From NCBI GenBank assembly GCA_021818505.1, contig JAKADX010000008.1:1-64000 (forward strand): 64,000 bases of DNA. The letters are read 5' to 3'. Origin of the DNA: Pseudomonadota bacterium (GTDB lineage: Bacteria > Pseudomonadota > Alphaproteobacteria > Acetobacterales > Acetobacteraceae). Below are positions 33,861-41,781 of the stretch, one piece after another. Made by a program: the position numbers and the translations under genes. The notes below the pieces were generated by a model that had not been told where the DNA came from, ran no database searches, and worked only from the letters and a program-made list of their open reading frames with translations. Every line of letters begins with the position of its first letter. Positions within the stretch are counted from its first letter, which is position 1.

Positions 33861-35975
33861 TCACTGCGAGGCTTGCTGCGCCCGGGGCGGGCCGGCGCGG
33901 CGGAGTGCGTCCATCACCGCGTTCCGCGTCAGCAGTTCAGGCAGTGCGATGCCGTCGGGCGCATCCGGCCCATAGACGACGTCGAGCGGCACGCCATAGC
34001 GGCCGAAGCGTTGCAGGTAGCCGGCGATGACAGGATCGGGCCGCGTCCAGTCGGCACGCATCGGTACCGTGCCGGGTGCGTGCAGCCGATCCACGACCGG
34101 CGCGCGGTCCAGCACCGTCAGTTCGTTGACCTTGCAGGTCAGGCACCAGGCAGCCGTCACGTCCACGAACACGATGTTTCCCTGCGCGACAAGCCGCGGC
34201 AGCGCGGCTTCGTCGAACAGTTGCCACATGGCGCTTTGCTCCGCCGGTGTCTTGATCGGCACAGCGCCTCCGCGAAGGGATGGGACCAGCACCGCAATGA
34301 CAGCCGCCGCGAAGGCAGCCAGGGTGGCGACCCTTCTGCGCGCCGGGCGCACGTGGCGCCAGGCGAGCATCGCCAGCAACACGGCAAGCACCGCGCCCGC
34401 CAGCAGGGCCATGTCCGCCCCGGCCTCCCGCCCCAGCACGAACAGCAGCCAACCGGCGGTTGCCAGGAGCGTGCCCCCAAGCAGGCGCCGCAGCGACGCG
34501 ATCCACGGTCCCGGTCGCGGCAGCCAGGCGACCAGCCCCGGTGCCGTTGCAACCGCGAGGAACGGCGCCGCCATGCCGAGACCGAGGGCGGCAAAGATCA
34601 GCGCGATGTCCCCTGGCCCGCGCGCCAGCGCGAAGCCGAGTGCCGTGCCGACAAACGGGGCCGAGCAGGAGGCCGCAAGCACGGTCGCGAAGCCGCCGAG
34701 CAGAAACGCCTCGGCGAACCAGCCGCCGCCGCGCACTGCGCCAAGCGTTCCGGCCAGCCCGCTCGGCAGCGTGAGCGGCAGCCAGTTCCAGAGGTTCGCG
34801 GCAAACAGCGTCGTCGCCACCGCCATCGCGGCGAGGAACCAGGGATGCTGGAACTGAATGCCCCAGCCAACCGACGCCCCCGCTGCCTTGAGCGCGATCA
34901 GCGCCAGCGCGATCACGGCGAAGCTCGCCAATACGCCGGCTGCACTCGCCAGCAGCCCGAACCGTGCCGTGCGGCGCGCGGCGCCACCGTAGCGCGCGAG
35001 CGCCAGCAGCTTCAGCGAGAGCACCGGCAGCACGCACGGCATCAGGTTCAGGATCAGTCCGCCGAGCAGGGCGATGCCGATCATGGTGGCGCGCACCATC
35101 CAGCCGGGCAACGGCGGCAGCGTGCCGGCGACCGGAACCGCCTCGGCTTCGGCCGCGCGCGCGCCATCGACAACGGTCAGATGCAGCGGCGCCCCGGCGA
35201 GCGATGCCGCCGCCGCGCCGCGGATGGGGACACGCAGCGTCGCCATCCGGCCTCCCTCCGTCAGCGCGCTCTCGGGACGGCCGGCGGAGGGATCGGAGGC
35301 GCCTTCCACGAACAGGTCGGGCGAGCGCAGCGGCGCCCCTGTGCTCGCCAGGCGCACGGACAGCACCGCGCCATTCGGTGCCGGCGCAACGACGACGCTG
35401 CGCAGGGCCAGGCCCGCCGCAGCAAGGTCGCCCGGCACGCGGGCACGCGCGGCCGCGATCAGCGGTGCCTCCGGCCCCGGCTGCGCGAGGCCGGGCGGCA
35501 GTCTCAGATCGAGGCTGGCGTGATAGGGAATGCACACCTCCTTGCAGGAGGCGTAGTCCACCTCGGCGTGCAGATGCAGCGCGGAACCGGGATGGGCGAG
35601 CGTCACGGTGACCGGCAGCACCGCGCCGTCCACGTAGCCGACGGTTTCCAGCCCACCGAGCGGCGGCAGGCGCTGCGGAGCCGGCCAGGCGATCTCCGCG
35701 CGCGCCAGATTGTGCGATCCGGTCCAGTCGATCGTCGGCGGAATGCCGGCATCACCCGGCGTCCGCCAGTAGGTGTGCCAGCCGGGCGACAGACGGAATT
35801 GCAGCCCGACGTCGAGGCGGCTCCCCGTCCCCGTCGCCTCCGTCGCGGCAATCAGCCGGGCGGCGCCGTGCGGATGGCCGTCCCAGTCGCTTGCCGCCGG
35901 GCGCGCCGGGCCGACCGGCAGCGCCAGCGCAAGCAACAGAGGCAAGGCGGCGGCAACCGCGCGGATCGTCTGCAT
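33861..35975 (-). CDS. DsbD/ScsB-family thiol:disulfide reductase
   Basis: 704 residues. Passes reducing power from the cytoplasm to the periplasm. An N-terminal periplasmic domain with Cys144/Cys148 (ASCKEVCIP) is followed by an eight-helix membrane domain with its cysteine pair (LMPCVLPVLSLK near 311, ASCSAPFVGTALG near 435). The C-terminal thioredoxin domain has WCLTCKVNE near 609-612. The large N-terminal domain is the ScsB type, associated with copper-tolerance loci. A signal peptide (LPLLLALALPVGPARPAAS) supports ATG 35975. Neighbours on both sides are copper-linked. Confidence 0.93.
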   Translation of the reverse strand: MQTIRAVAAALPLLLALALPVGPARPAASDWDGHPHGAARLIAATEATGTGSRLDVGLQFRLSPGWHTYWRTPGDAGIPPTIDWTGSHNLARAEIAWPAPQRLPPLGGLETVGYVDGAVLPVTVTLAHPGSALHLHAEVDYASCKEVCIPYHASLDLRLPPGLAQPGPEAPLIAAARARVPGDLAAAGLALRSVVVAPAPNGAVLSVRLASTGAPLRSPDLFVEGASDPSAGRPESALTEGGRMATLRVPIRGAAAASLAGAPLHLTVVDGARAAEAEAVPVAGTLPPLPGWMVRATMIGIALLGGLILNLMPCVLPVLSLKLLALARYGGAARRTARFGLLASAAGVLASFAVIALALIALKAAGASVGWGIQFQHPWFLAAMAVATTLFAANLWNWLPLTLPSGLAGTLGAVRGGGWFAEAFLLGGFATVLAASCSAPFVGTALGFALARGPGDIALIFAALGLGMAAPFLAVATAPGLVAWLPRPGPWIASLRRLLGGTLLATAGWLLFVLGREAGADMALLAGAVLAVLLAMLAWRHVRPARRRVATLAAFAAAVIAVLVPSLRGGAVPIKTPAEQSAMWQLFDEAALPRLVAQGNIVFVDVTAAWCLTCKVNELTVLDRAPVVDRLHAPGTVPMRADWTRPDPVIAGYLQRFGRYGVPLDVVYGPDAPDGIALPELLTRNAVMDALRRAGPPRAQQASQ

Positions 35976-35980
35976 GTGGT

Positions 35981-36265
35981 TCAGTCGGGCGCCACGTCGT
36001 TGTGCGGGCGGTGATGCCACTGGCTGTTTGGCCTTCCGTCGCCGCCGTTCATCGACTGCATCATGCTGGCGCAGCCCCCGGACATCATCCCGCCACCCGT
36101 CATGCCGCTTCCCATCATGCCCCCCGACATCATCCCGTGACCGGTGCCCATACCCTGATCGGGCGAGCGCCCCATGCCGCCCGCGTCCTGCGCCAGTGCG
36201 GGCACAATGAGGCCGCCAAGCGCGGCGGCGAGGGCGGTGAGCGCCAGTGACTTGCGGATTGTCAT
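35981..36265 (-). CDS. Small exported Met/Gly-rich protein
   Basis: 94 residues. A signal peptide (MTIRKSLALTALAAALGG to ALA-Q, cleavage near 25/26) is followed by a 45-residue tract of MMSGG/MMGSG type rich in methionine and glycine, then one Cys and His residues near the end. Methionine tracts bind Cu(I) in periplasmic proteins such as CopA-type oxidases and CusF/PcoE-like peptides, so copper buffering is likely from the context. GAGAGAAG precedes ATG 36265. Between DsbD/ScsB and DUF411 genes. Confidence 0.75.
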   Translation of the reverse strand: MTIRKSLALTALAAALGGLIVPALAQDAGGMGRSPDQGMGTGHGMMSGGMMGSGMTGGGMMSGGCASMMQSMNGGDGRPNSQWHHRPHNDVAPD

Positions 36266-36284
36266 TTCTTCTCTCTCATAGTCG

Positions 36285-36743
36285 CTAGACGACATCGAAC
36301 ACCCGCGGCGGCGTGCCGTCGCGGCTGATCGCAAAGATGGTGAACTTGTCCGTCTTCTCGCCGAACATGCCAGGCGAGCCGGCCGGCATGCCCGGCAGCG
36401 TGATGCCGACGATCGCGGGTTTCGTGTCGAACAGCTTGCGGATCGTCTCCACCGGCACGTGACCGTCCACGACATAGCCGCCGATGAAGCTGGTGTGGCA
36501 GCCTTCGAGATCCTCCGGAATACCGGCATTCCGACTGACCTCGGCGAGGTCATTCGTCGATCGTACATCGACCTTGAAGCCGTTCTGGTCCAGGTACTGT
36601 GCATATCCCTCGCAACAGGTGCAGGAAGGATTTTTGTACAGTGTAACTGGGATCGGCTCGGCAGCGCGCCCCCGACGCGGCGTCAGGAGCCCGCCTGCCG
36701 GCACGGCCATTGTCGTCAGCATCACGAACTTGCGGCGTGTCAT
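36285..36743 (-). CDS. DUF411 copper-binding protein
   Basis: 152 residues. A Tat- or Sec-like N-terminus (MTRRKFVMLTTMAVPAGG) exports it. The DUF411 core has NPSCTCCEGYAQYLDQNGF (Cys41, Cys43, Cys44), later GCHTSFIGGYVVDGHVP and GITLPGMPAGSPGM. DUF411 proteins bind copper and usually lie beside multicopper oxidases, as here, with 16 bases to the oxidase stop. Expected to act as a periplasmic copper carrier. Confidence 0.92.
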   Translation of the reverse strand: MTRRKFVMLTTMAVPAGGLLTPRRGRAAEPIPVTLYKNPSCTCCEGYAQYLDQNGFKVDVRSTNDLAEVSRNAGIPEDLEGCHTSFIGGYVVDGHVPVETIRKLFDTKPAIVGITLPGMPAGSPGMFGEKTDKFTIFAISRDGTPPRVFDVV

Positions 36744-36759
36744 CGTCGGAGTTTCCTTT

Positions 36760-38190
36760 TCAGCTTACGTGGATCGTGGTCATCAACCCGCCGACCTGAT
36801 GCTCCATGACATGACAATGCAGCATCCAGTCGCCGGGATTGTCGGCGACAAAGGCGACCCGCACCCGCTCGCGCGGGCGCACCAGCACAGTATCGCCCCA
36901 TTCGTCATGCGGCACCGCCGCACCGTCGCGATCGAGCACGGAGAAACTGTGCCCGTGCAGATGCATCGGGTGCCACCACGCGGTCTCGTTGCGGAAATCG
37001 AGGATGCAGCTCCGTCCGCGGTCGACGCGGAACAGCGGCGGCATTCCCGCGCTGCCGTCGCCCGTCATCGACATGCCGTTGATTGCCCAGGCGGCACCGG
37101 AGGCCATGCCCATCATGCCGCCCATGCCCCCGCCGCCCATGCCACCCATCATCCCGCCCTGCAGGCGGACCTCATGCACGACGGCGGAGGCGAGGTCCGG
37201 GCGGGAAAGCGGGTTGGCCGGCAGGCGCAGGAGTGCATCCAGCGGATGCGCACGCAGCGGCGGCGCTGGGTCATAGGCGATGCGGACCAGCGTGTAGGAC
37301 AGCCGGCCATAGAAATCGTCCACCACCCGATAACGCCGCCCCGGCTCACCCTGCATGTCCAGCATCACGTCGGCGCGCATCGCGGGACCGAGCAGGATGC
37401 GGCCGTCAGGCGGCTCGTGCGGCGCGCAGGGCTGGCCGTCCAGCGCCACGATCACCGGTCGGTGCCCCTCGAACCGAAGCGCCATGATGCGGGCGATGGC
37501 CGCGTTCAGCAGCCGCAGACGGATGCGTTCGCCGGCGCGGACGTGCAGCGTCTCCGGCAGGCGGCCGTTGATCGTGACCGTGTTGCCGACCCGCCCGTCC
37601 ATCGCGATTTCCATGCGGTTGAAAAACCCGGGCGCGAGCTGCGCATCCGCTTCCAGCCGCCAGTCCTGAAGCGTCCAGAGCAGGTCGCGATCGACCTGCG
37701 GCGGATCGGCTTCCTCGACGATCAGCGCCCCGGCCAGGCCGCGGCCCATCTGCACAAGGCTGTCGTCGTGCGAATGATACCAGAACGTGCCGGCATCCGG
37801 CGGCGTGAAGGCGTAGTCGAAGCGACCGCCGGGCGGAATCGGCAGCTGGGTGAGGCCGGGCACCCCGTCCATCGCGTTGGGCAGACGGATGCCGTGCCAG
37901 TGCACCGTGGTGCTCTCGGCAAGGCCGTTCGTCACGGCGGCGCGCAGCGGCATGCCCTGGCGCAGCCGCAGGACCGGGCCGGGAATTGTCCGGTTATACG
38001 CCCAGACCGCGGTGTCCGGCGCGTCGTCGCCGACCATGGGCACGCGCGTGGGGCCGGGCCGCAAGGCGACCGCAGGCCCATCGGAAGCTGCCCGGGCGCG
38101 TCCGATCAGCCCGATCGCAGCACCGGCCGCGGCGGCCTGGAGAAGCTGGCGGCGACGCAAGGCGGAAGCAGATGTGGATGGCATTCGCAT
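36760..38190 (-). CDS. Multicopper oxidase (CueO/CopA-like)
   Basis: 476 residues with a Tat signal (SALRRRQLLQAAAAGAAIG). All four copper-binding blocks are present: TVHWHGIRLPN, FWYHSHDDSL, HPMHLHGHSFSVL and WMLHCHVMEHQVGGLM, the last giving the type 1 His-Cys-His-Met set. It probably oxidises Cu(I) in the periplasm. A Met/Gly-rich insertion (GGMMGGMGGGGMGGMMGMAS) resembles the methionine segments that hold substrate copper in CueO, and echoes the small Met-rich protein two genes on. ATG 38190 is used; 38184 is also possible. Confidence 0.95.
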   Translation of the reverse strand: MRMPSTSASALRRRQLLQAAAAGAAIGLIGRARAASDGPAVALRPGPTRVPMVGDDAPDTAVWAYNRTIPGPVLRLRQGMPLRAAVTNGLAESTTVHWHGIRLPNAMDGVPGLTQLPIPPGGRFDYAFTPPDAGTFWYHSHDDSLVQMGRGLAGALIVEEADPPQVDRDLLWTLQDWRLEADAQLAPGFFNRMEIAMDGRVGNTVTINGRLPETLHVRAGERIRLRLLNAAIARIMALRFEGHRPVIVALDGQPCAPHEPPDGRILLGPAMRADVMLDMQGEPGRRYRVVDDFYGRLSYTLVRIAYDPAPPLRAHPLDALLRLPANPLSRPDLASAVVHEVRLQGGMMGGMGGGGMGGMMGMASGAAWAINGMSMTGDGSAGMPPLFRVDRGRSCILDFRNETAWWHPMHLHGHSFSVLDRDGAAVPHDEWGDTVLVRPRERVRVAFVADNPGDWMLHCHVMEHQVGGLMTTIHVS

Positions 38191-38310
38191 CGTCCTCGGA
38201 AGCCGGCGCCGGCGGCTCCGCGTTCGGAGGCCGCTGGTCCGGCCGTCAGCCCGGCAGGCAGGCTCGGGCGCATGGCGGATTGGAACCGCCTGCGGCCCGG
38301 CCGCGGCGGT

Positions 38311-38655
38311 TCAGAGGAGTGCGATGGGTCTGGGCGGGAACGGGTCCGGCGCGCGCGGCGCGGCTGCCCATTCGATCTCGGCCGCCGAGGCGAAGCCCGT
38401 CCACAGCACAGTGCGCAGGGGCAGCCAGACCGGCGTCACCAGCATGGCCGCCGCCCCGGGACAGGCCAACGTCGGGCACGGCAGGGTCTTGCCGCCGGAT
38501 GTCGTGCCCGGAGACGGCACCGGCAGGCAGGCTCGGCAATCCTGGTGCATCGCGGCCCCGGCGTCGCCCACCGTCATCGGCATGCCGTGCGCGCCCGCCG
38601 ACAGCATCGCCACCCCGAACAGCAAAGCGACCATGAGACGCGCGAACCGCCGCAT
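38311..38655 (-). CDS. Small DUF2946-like exported protein
   Basis: 114 residues. An N-terminal hydrophobic segment (LMVALLFGVAMLSAGAHG) and a second one (LVTPVWLPLRTVLWTGF) flank a Cys-rich loop with HQDCRACLPV and LPCPTLACPG. Four cysteines and nearby His suggest metal binding. The layout fits DUF2946, a family often placed first in copper-resistance loci. It is 120 bases upstream of the oxidase on the same strand and probably the first gene of the cluster. Confidence 0.65.
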   Translation of the reverse strand: MRRFARLMVALLFGVAMLSAGAHGMPMTVGDAGAAMHQDCRACLPVPSPGTTSGGKTLPCPTLACPGAAAMLVTPVWLPLRTVLWTGFASAAEIEWAAAPRAPDPFPPRPIALL

Positions 38656-38803
38656 CGGGCGATACTACGCCCGGCCGTGCGCGGCCTCAAGGGCGCGCCC
38701 TTGACTGGGCCGGAGCCGGGCCATCCGGGTTTGGCGGCGGCTGGCCTTCCGCCACTGCCACCGCTAGCCTCCGCCGCCGCACCGCGAGAGGGGGGTCCAC
38801 GCC

Positions 38804-39583
38804 ATGCCGCGCTTCGCCGCGAACCTGTCGATGATGTTCAACGAGGTGCCGTTCCTCGACCGATTCGCCGCCGCCGCGCGGGCCGGCTTTACGGCCGTCG
38901 AGTATCTGTTTCCCTACGAGCATCCCGCCGCCGAAATCCGCCGCCGGCTCGACGATAACGGACTGAAGCAGGTGCTGTTCAACGGCCCGCCCGGCGACTG
39001 GGCGGCGGGCGATCGCGGGACCGCCTCGCTGCCCGGCCGGCAGCGCGAGTTCCGCGACGGCATCGCGCGCGCGCTTGACTACGCCGCGGCACTCGACTGT
39101 CCGCTGGTGCATGTGATGGCCGGCATCCCGCCGGCCGGCCTTTCGCCCGTCACCGCCGCCGCGGTCTATGCCGCCAACCTCGCCTGGGCCGCCGAGCGGG
39201 CGCAGGCGGCCGGCAAGCGGCTGGTGATCGAACCGATCAACCATCGCGACATGCCCGGTTTTCATCTCAACACCGTCGAGCAGGGTGCCGCCGTGATCGC
39301 CGCGATCGGCGCGGAACGGCTGGGCTTGCAGTTCGACATCTACCATTGCCAGGTCACGCAGGGCGACGTGAGCAAGCGGCTGGAGGCGCTGATGCCGCTG
39401 GTCGCCCATATCCAGATCGCCGACGTGCCGGGCCGCCACGAGCCAGGCACCGGCGAACTCGGCTGGACCTGGCTGTTCGGCCGCATCGACGCACTCGGCT
39501 ATGGCGGCTGGGTCGGCTGCGAATACCGCCCGGCCGGGGAAACGGTCGCCGGCCTGGGCTGGCGCAAGACCTTCGGCGTCTGA
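38804..39583 (+). CDS. hyi: Hydroxypyruvate isomerase
   Basis: 259 residues. Interconverts hydroxypyruvate and tartronate semialdehyde. A TIM-barrel of the AP-endonuclease-2/Hyi family, with FAANLSMMFNEVPFLDRF at the start, metal ligands in VIEPINHRDMPGFHL, LQFDIYHCQV and HIQIADVPGRHEPGTGE, and a final Glu in GCEYRP. It is followed 16 bases later by tartronate semialdehyde reductase, so together they lead from hydroxypyruvate to glycerate. The glyoxylate carboligase is not in the window. Confidence 0.93.
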   Translation: MPRFAANLSMMFNEVPFLDRFAAAARAGFTAVEYLFPYEHPAAEIRRRLDDNGLKQVLFNGPPGDWAAGDRGTASLPGRQREFRDGIARALDYAAALDCPLVHVMAGIPPAGLSPVTAAAVYAANLAWAAERAQAAGKRLVIEPINHRDMPGFHLNTVEQGAAVIAAIGAERLGLQFDIYHCQVTQGDVSKRLEALMPLVAHIQIADVPGRHEPGTGELGWTWLFGRIDALGYGGWVGCEYRPAGETVAGLGWRKTFGV

Positions 39584-39599
39584 AGGAAAGGGAACCCTC

Positions 39600-40475
39600 A
39601 TGCAGATCGGATTCATCGGCCTGGGCATCATGGGCCGCCCGATGGCGCTCAATCTGAAGGCGGCCGGGCATGACCTGATCGTGCCCGACCGCAAGAGCCT
39701 GACCGACGAACTGCGGGCCGCCGCGACCGTCGTCGGCGACGCGGCAGCGGTGGCGGAGGCGGCGGAAATCGTCATCCTGATGCTGCCGGACACGCCGGAT
39801 GTCGAGCGCGTGCTGTTCGGCCCGCACGGCGTCGCCGAGGGGCTGACCGCGGGCAAGCTGGTGATCGACATGTCCTCGATCAGCCCCATCGCGACCAAGG
39901 GCTTCGCCGCGCGCATCAACGCGCAGGGCTGCGACTACCTGGATGCGCCGGTTTCGGGCGGCGAGGTCGGGGCCAAGGCGGCCAGCCTGACCATCATGAT
40001 CGGCGGGCCGGAGGCGGCGTTCGAGCGGGCGCGACCGCTGTTCGAGAAGATGGGCAAGAACATCACGCTGGTCGGCGTGGAGAACGGCGCCGGCCAGACC
40101 TGCAAGGTCGCAAACCAGATCATCGTGGCGCTGACCATCCAGGCAGTCGGCGAGGCGCTGACCTTCGCGCGCAAGGCCGGCGCTGACCCCGCCCGCGTAC
40201 GCCAGGCGCTGATGGGCGGCTTCGCCTCCTCCCGCATCCTGGAGTTGCACGGCGAGCGCATGATCGAGCGCAAATTCGCCCCCGGTTTCCGCATCCGGCT
40301 GCACCAGAAGGACCTGTCGCTGGCGCTGGGGGCGGCGCGAGAGATGGGCATGGCGCTGCCAAACACGGCGATCGCGCAGCAGATGTTCTCCACCGTGACT
40401 GCCCTCGGCGGGGCGGATCAGGACCATTCGGCGCTGGTGCGCGCGATCGAGCGGATGGCCGGCATGGCAGAGTGA
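39600..40475 (+). CDS. glxR: 2-hydroxy-3-oxopropionate (tartronate semialdehyde) reductase
   Basis: 291 residues, a beta-hydroxyacid dehydrogenase giving glycerate from tartronate semialdehyde. Motifs: GFIGLGIMGRPMALNLKAAG for NAD(P), DAPVSGGEVGAKAASLTIM for substrate and catalytic Lys169 in GQTCKVANQ. The ATG at 39600 has an AAGGAAAGGG ribosome site. It is close kin to MmsB in this window, but the pairing with hyi makes the glyoxylate/glycerate role more likely. Confidence 0.92.
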   Translation: MQIGFIGLGIMGRPMALNLKAAGHDLIVPDRKSLTDELRAAATVVGDAAAVAEAAEIVILMLPDTPDVERVLFGPHGVAEGLTAGKLVIDMSSISPIATKGFAARINAQGCDYLDAPVSGGEVGAKAASLTIMIGGPEAAFERARPLFEKMGKNITLVGVENGAGQTCKVANQIIVALTIQAVGEALTFARKAGADPARVRQALMGGFASSRILELHGERMIERKFAPGFRIRLHQKDLSLALGAAREMGMALPNTAIAQQMFSTVTALGGADQDHSALVRAIERMAGMAE

Positions 40476-40619
40476 CCGGGGATCATGGACGTTTTGTCAA
40501 CGTTGCATTAATCGCCTGCGTGCCAATAAACTGACTCGCGGATCGAATGTGAGACGCGCGGGCCGATCTGCCGGACGGCATCGCCCGTGCGGCGATCCGC
40601 TTCAGGACGTGAGGCGGAC

Positions 40620-41504
40620 ATGATGCGATTCTCCGACATCGGCGAGCAGTTACGATCGTTCCGCCTGGAGTCGGGCCTGCGCGCGGAGGAAATCGCCGCC
40701 CGTCTCGGCGTCTCCCGTGCGGCGCTCTATCGCTATGAAAAAGGCGAGGTCATCAAGCTCGACACGGTCAAGCGGCTGGCCGAACTGCTGAAGATTTCGC
40801 CGCTCACTCTGCTGGGCGTGGGCGTGGAGCACTACAGCCGCGCTATCGGCTTCTTTGAGCGGTTGCGGCAGTTGGAGGAAGCCTCCGAGCAGGTGCTGCA
40901 GCTCGACGGCGCGCTCTGCTACCTGACCACCAGCGACGCCTTCGATTCCGCCTATGCCGACGCGCTGGCGGAGGCGAGCGAGCAGGCCGGGGCCGAGCGC
41001 GCGCAGTGGCGGGCCGCGGTCGAGCAGGTGCTGGGCGTGCAGGCCGCGCGCAAGCGCAGCTTTCAGCAGCGCCGCCCGTCGGTGATCTGCCTGTTGAGTG
41101 CGAGCCGCATGACGGCGCTGCTGGAGGGGGGCGTGGCATCGGGCCTCGCGGTCTCCGAGCGGGCCCGGCGGCAGTGCCGGCAGGCGGCGGCGACCGAGCT
41201 GACGCGGCTGGCCGAGGTGATGGAGAGCGAGCCGATCGGCCTGCAATTCGGCCTCCTGGCCGGTCATGAGCCGAGCGCGTCCTTCCGCCTGCTACGCGGG
41301 CGCGAGCGGGCGAGCGTCGCGATCAGCCCGTTCCGGCCGGACGCCACGCCCTTCACCACCGCCGGCGTCGCCACCATCACCACTGCCGAGGAGGCTGTCA
41401 CGATCCATCAGCGCGTCGCCGAGGCACTGTGGCGTGAGGCACTCAAGGGCCCAACCGCAGCCGCCAGGGTGCGCGAGCTTGTGGCGGCGCGTGGGACGGC
41501 GTGA
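40620..41504 (+). CDS. XRE-family HTH transcriptional regulator with large C-terminal domain
   Basis: 294 residues. The N-terminal HTH_3 domain (residues about 5-60; IGEQLRSFRLESGLRAEEIA, then GVSRAALYRYEKGE) is classical. The remaining 230 residues are mostly helical and unrecognised, possibly a ligand-binding part. Two ATGs (40620, 40623) follow a GAGG site. An eight-base palindrome CAACGTTG (40498-40505) overlaps a possible -35 in the upstream gap and may be its own operator. Possible targets are the hyi-glxR pair upstream or the converging peptide importer; neither is proven. Confidence 0.85.
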   Translation: MMRFSDIGEQLRSFRLESGLRAEEIAARLGVSRAALYRYEKGEVIKLDTVKRLAELLKISPLTLLGVGVEHYSRAIGFFERLRQLEEASEQVLQLDGALCYLTTSDAFDSAYADALAEASEQAGAERAQWRAAVEQVLGVQAARKRSFQQRRPSVICLLSASRMTALLEGGVASGLAVSERARRQCRQAAATELTRLAEVMESEPIGLQFGLLAGHEPSASFRLLRGRERASVAISPFRPDATPFTTAGVATITTAEEAVTIHQRVAEALWREALKGPTAAARVRELVAARGTA

Positions 41505-41510
41505 GTGCGG

Positions 41511-41583
41511 CTGTGACCAAGCTGTGACCGGCCAATCGATGCAGGCTGTGACCGACCTGTGACCGTCAGTCACGCCCGGTGAC
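41511..41583 (+). repeat. Phased array of GTGAC half-sites (four CTGTGACC copies)
   Basis: CTGTGACC occurs at 41511, 41522, 41546 and 41557: two pairs with 11-base spacing, the pairs 35 bases apart. A reverse half-site GTCAC (41569-41573) and a further GTGAC (41579-41583) follow at 10-base steps. All are on about the same helical face. The array starts 7 bases after the XRE stop, in a convergent intergenic region without a coding start on either side. Confidence 0.75.
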
Positions 41584-41720
41584 AAAGGTGTGGCGTGTCT
41601 TGCACCGAGGCGAATCAAGGTCCACAACAGGGACGCGGAACGAGATCTGGTGCCTTCTGATCTGGCGCTGCGGTGCGGTTCGCTGCTGAGAGTTTGCGTT
41701 TTTTGACCGATTGCCAACTC

Positions 41721-41756
41721 GCCCCGCCGTTGCAAGCAACGGCGGGGCTTTCTTTT
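41721..41756 (+). terminator. Strong rho-independent terminator
   Basis: GCCCCGCCGTTGC (41721-41733) and GCAACGGCGGGGC (41736-41748) form a perfect 13-base inverted repeat around two bases, followed by TTTCTTTT. The T-run is only on the plus-strand side, so it ends rightward transcription: either the XRE transcript with a 250-base tail or an uncalled RNA. It is 33 bases past the end of the converging ABC operon. Confidence 0.9.
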
Positions 41757-41781
41757 GTGGCTGTTCTTGCAACTGTTTCGA

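Noticed and set aside
33792-36014. A 740-codon open frame on the plus strand opposite the DsbD gene
   Set aside because: Arg/Gln/Pro-rich composition typical of antisense frames in GC-rich DNA; the minus strand encodes a clear DsbD/ScsB protein with all motifs.
41721-41748. Perfect inverted repeat considered as a transposon end or tRNA arm
   Set aside because: A T-run follows directly, no target duplication or transposase is present, and there is no tRNA cloverleaf; a terminator explains it.
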